From NCBI GenBank assembly GCA_002707905.1, contig PAOF01000038.1:11449-17888 (forward strand): a stretch of 6,440 nt of DNA, read 5' to 3'. Each line of letters starts with the position of its first letter. Position 1 is the stretch's first letter. The notes beneath the pieces were generated by a model. The model searched no databases. It saw nothing but the letters and a program-made list of their open reading frames with translations, and had not been told where the DNA came from. A program made the translations under genes and the position numbers. This document shows, in pieces, positions 5,999-6,440 of this stretch. This stretch comes from Fidelibacterota bacterium. Lineage in GTDB: Bacteria; Fidelibacterota; Marinisomatia; Marinisomatales; S15-B10.

Positions 5999-6440
5999 AA
6001 AATATTTTCTATTCTTTTAGTTATTTCAACAAGATTTCCTATTCCATCAATTTTTCTTAATAAATTTTCACCTTGATAGAAATCAACAAGTGGCTTAGTT
6101 TGAATGTCATATATTCTTAATCTGTTTGTAATAATTTCTAATTTATCATCTTCTCTTTGTATTAATTTTCCATTACAATCATCACAATGACCTTCTTTTT
6201 TTGGTGGACTAAATACCAAATTAATTATTTTATCGCATTTTATGCAATTTCTTCTGCTTGTCAATCTTTCAATTAAAACTTTATTTTTTCCATTTATCGC
6301 AATTACATGATCAATTTTATAATTGAATTTACTTAATAGGGATTTTAGTGCATTGGCTTGATTTAATGTTCTGGGAAAACCATCAAAAATAAAACCATTG
6401 CTGATATCTTTTTTTTCTAATCTTTGAGAAACTAGATCGA
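5995..6440 (-). CDS. adk: Adenylate kinase with zinc-type LID, 5'-truncated by window edge
   Basis: The last 147 residues of adenylate kinase, which interconverts ATP + AMP and 2 ADP in the cytoplasm. The frame is open to the window edge; the N-terminal P-loop lies outside. A TTG at 6264 could be mistaken for a start, but it encodes the Leu of ERLTSRR and the upstream frame reads clear Adk sequence. In order within the visible part: GFIFDGFPRTLNQANAL (15-31) with the AMP-binding D-G-F-P-R-T; IDHVIAI (42-48); LIERLTSRRNCIKC (54-67); and a LID with CX2CX16CX2C (first pair in NCIKC, second in HCDDC), the four-Cys zinc-binding form. Then come LIQREDD (93-99), RLRIYDIQTKPLVDFY (107-122) and IDGIGNLVEI (130-139). 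All catalytic-side Arg blocks I can check are present. It precedes coaE with a 4-base overlap, so the two are almost certainly cotranscribed. Confidence 0.96.
   Translation of the reverse strand, partial: DLVSQRLEKKDISNGFIFDGFPRTLNQANALKSLLSKFNYKIDHVIAINGKNKVLIERLTSRRNCIKCDKIINLVFSPPKKEGHCDDCNGKLIQREDDKLEIITNRLRIYDIQTKPLVDFYQGENLLRKIDGIGNLVEITKRIENIL

Noticed and set aside
5995..6264. A separate 89-residue zinc-ribbon protein starting at TTG 6264
   Set aside because: The frame continues without a stop to the window edge and the upstream part reads as adenylate kinase (DGFPRT block), so this is the C-terminal part of adk rather than an independent gene.

Overview
This window is a short, very A+T-rich piece of a free-living Gram-negative-type bacterial chromosome, almost completely coding. 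Lysine codons are mostly AAA, intergenic gaps are tiny, and genes overlap at start and stop codons. A lipid A-type acyltransferase and a RseP-like site-2 protease imply an outer membrane with LPS-like lipid. The streamlined layout, low GC and DUF3108/NfeD/FloA content would fit a marine lineage such as Marinimicrobia (SAR406) or a relative in the Bacteroidetes/Chlorobi sphere. That placement is inference; nothing here is a taxonomic marker I can confirm. I see no mobile element, RNA gene, CRISPR array or sign of recent transfer.

Layout from left to right. (1) The 3' end of a rseP-type intramembrane zinc metalloprotease gene (+, ends 324). It converges on (2) a three-gene minus-strand operon transcribed 2405 to 321: an LpxL/HtrB-family acyltransferase, a TsaC/Sua5/YrdC-family protein and an exported DUF3108 protein. 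The genes overlap by 8 and 4 bases. (3) A 42-base divergent intergenic region (2406-2447) separates that operon from (4) a plus-strand set: a long ClpP-class serine protease/NfeD protein, the flotillin-like FloA, and an unrecognised membrane-anchored acidic protein. The last carries a perfect 36-bp in-frame tandem duplication. (5) This set converges, with an 11-base overlap, on a second minus-strand operon: coaE (dephospho-CoA kinase), preceded by adk (adenylate kinase with a four-cysteine zinc LID). adk is cut by the right edge of the window and overlaps coaE by 4 bases.

Functionally, much of the window concerns the envelope. RseP-type proteolysis, lipid A acylation and an exported DUF3108 protein sit beside the NfeD-FloA membrane-microdomain pair. 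The right end holds nucleotide and cofactor housekeeping (Adk, CoaE), and one tRNA-modification gene (TsaC-like) lies inside the envelope operon. I found no clearly new system. The best candidate for something undescribed is the acidic protein immediately after floA, which by position could be an accessory partner of NfeD/FloA.
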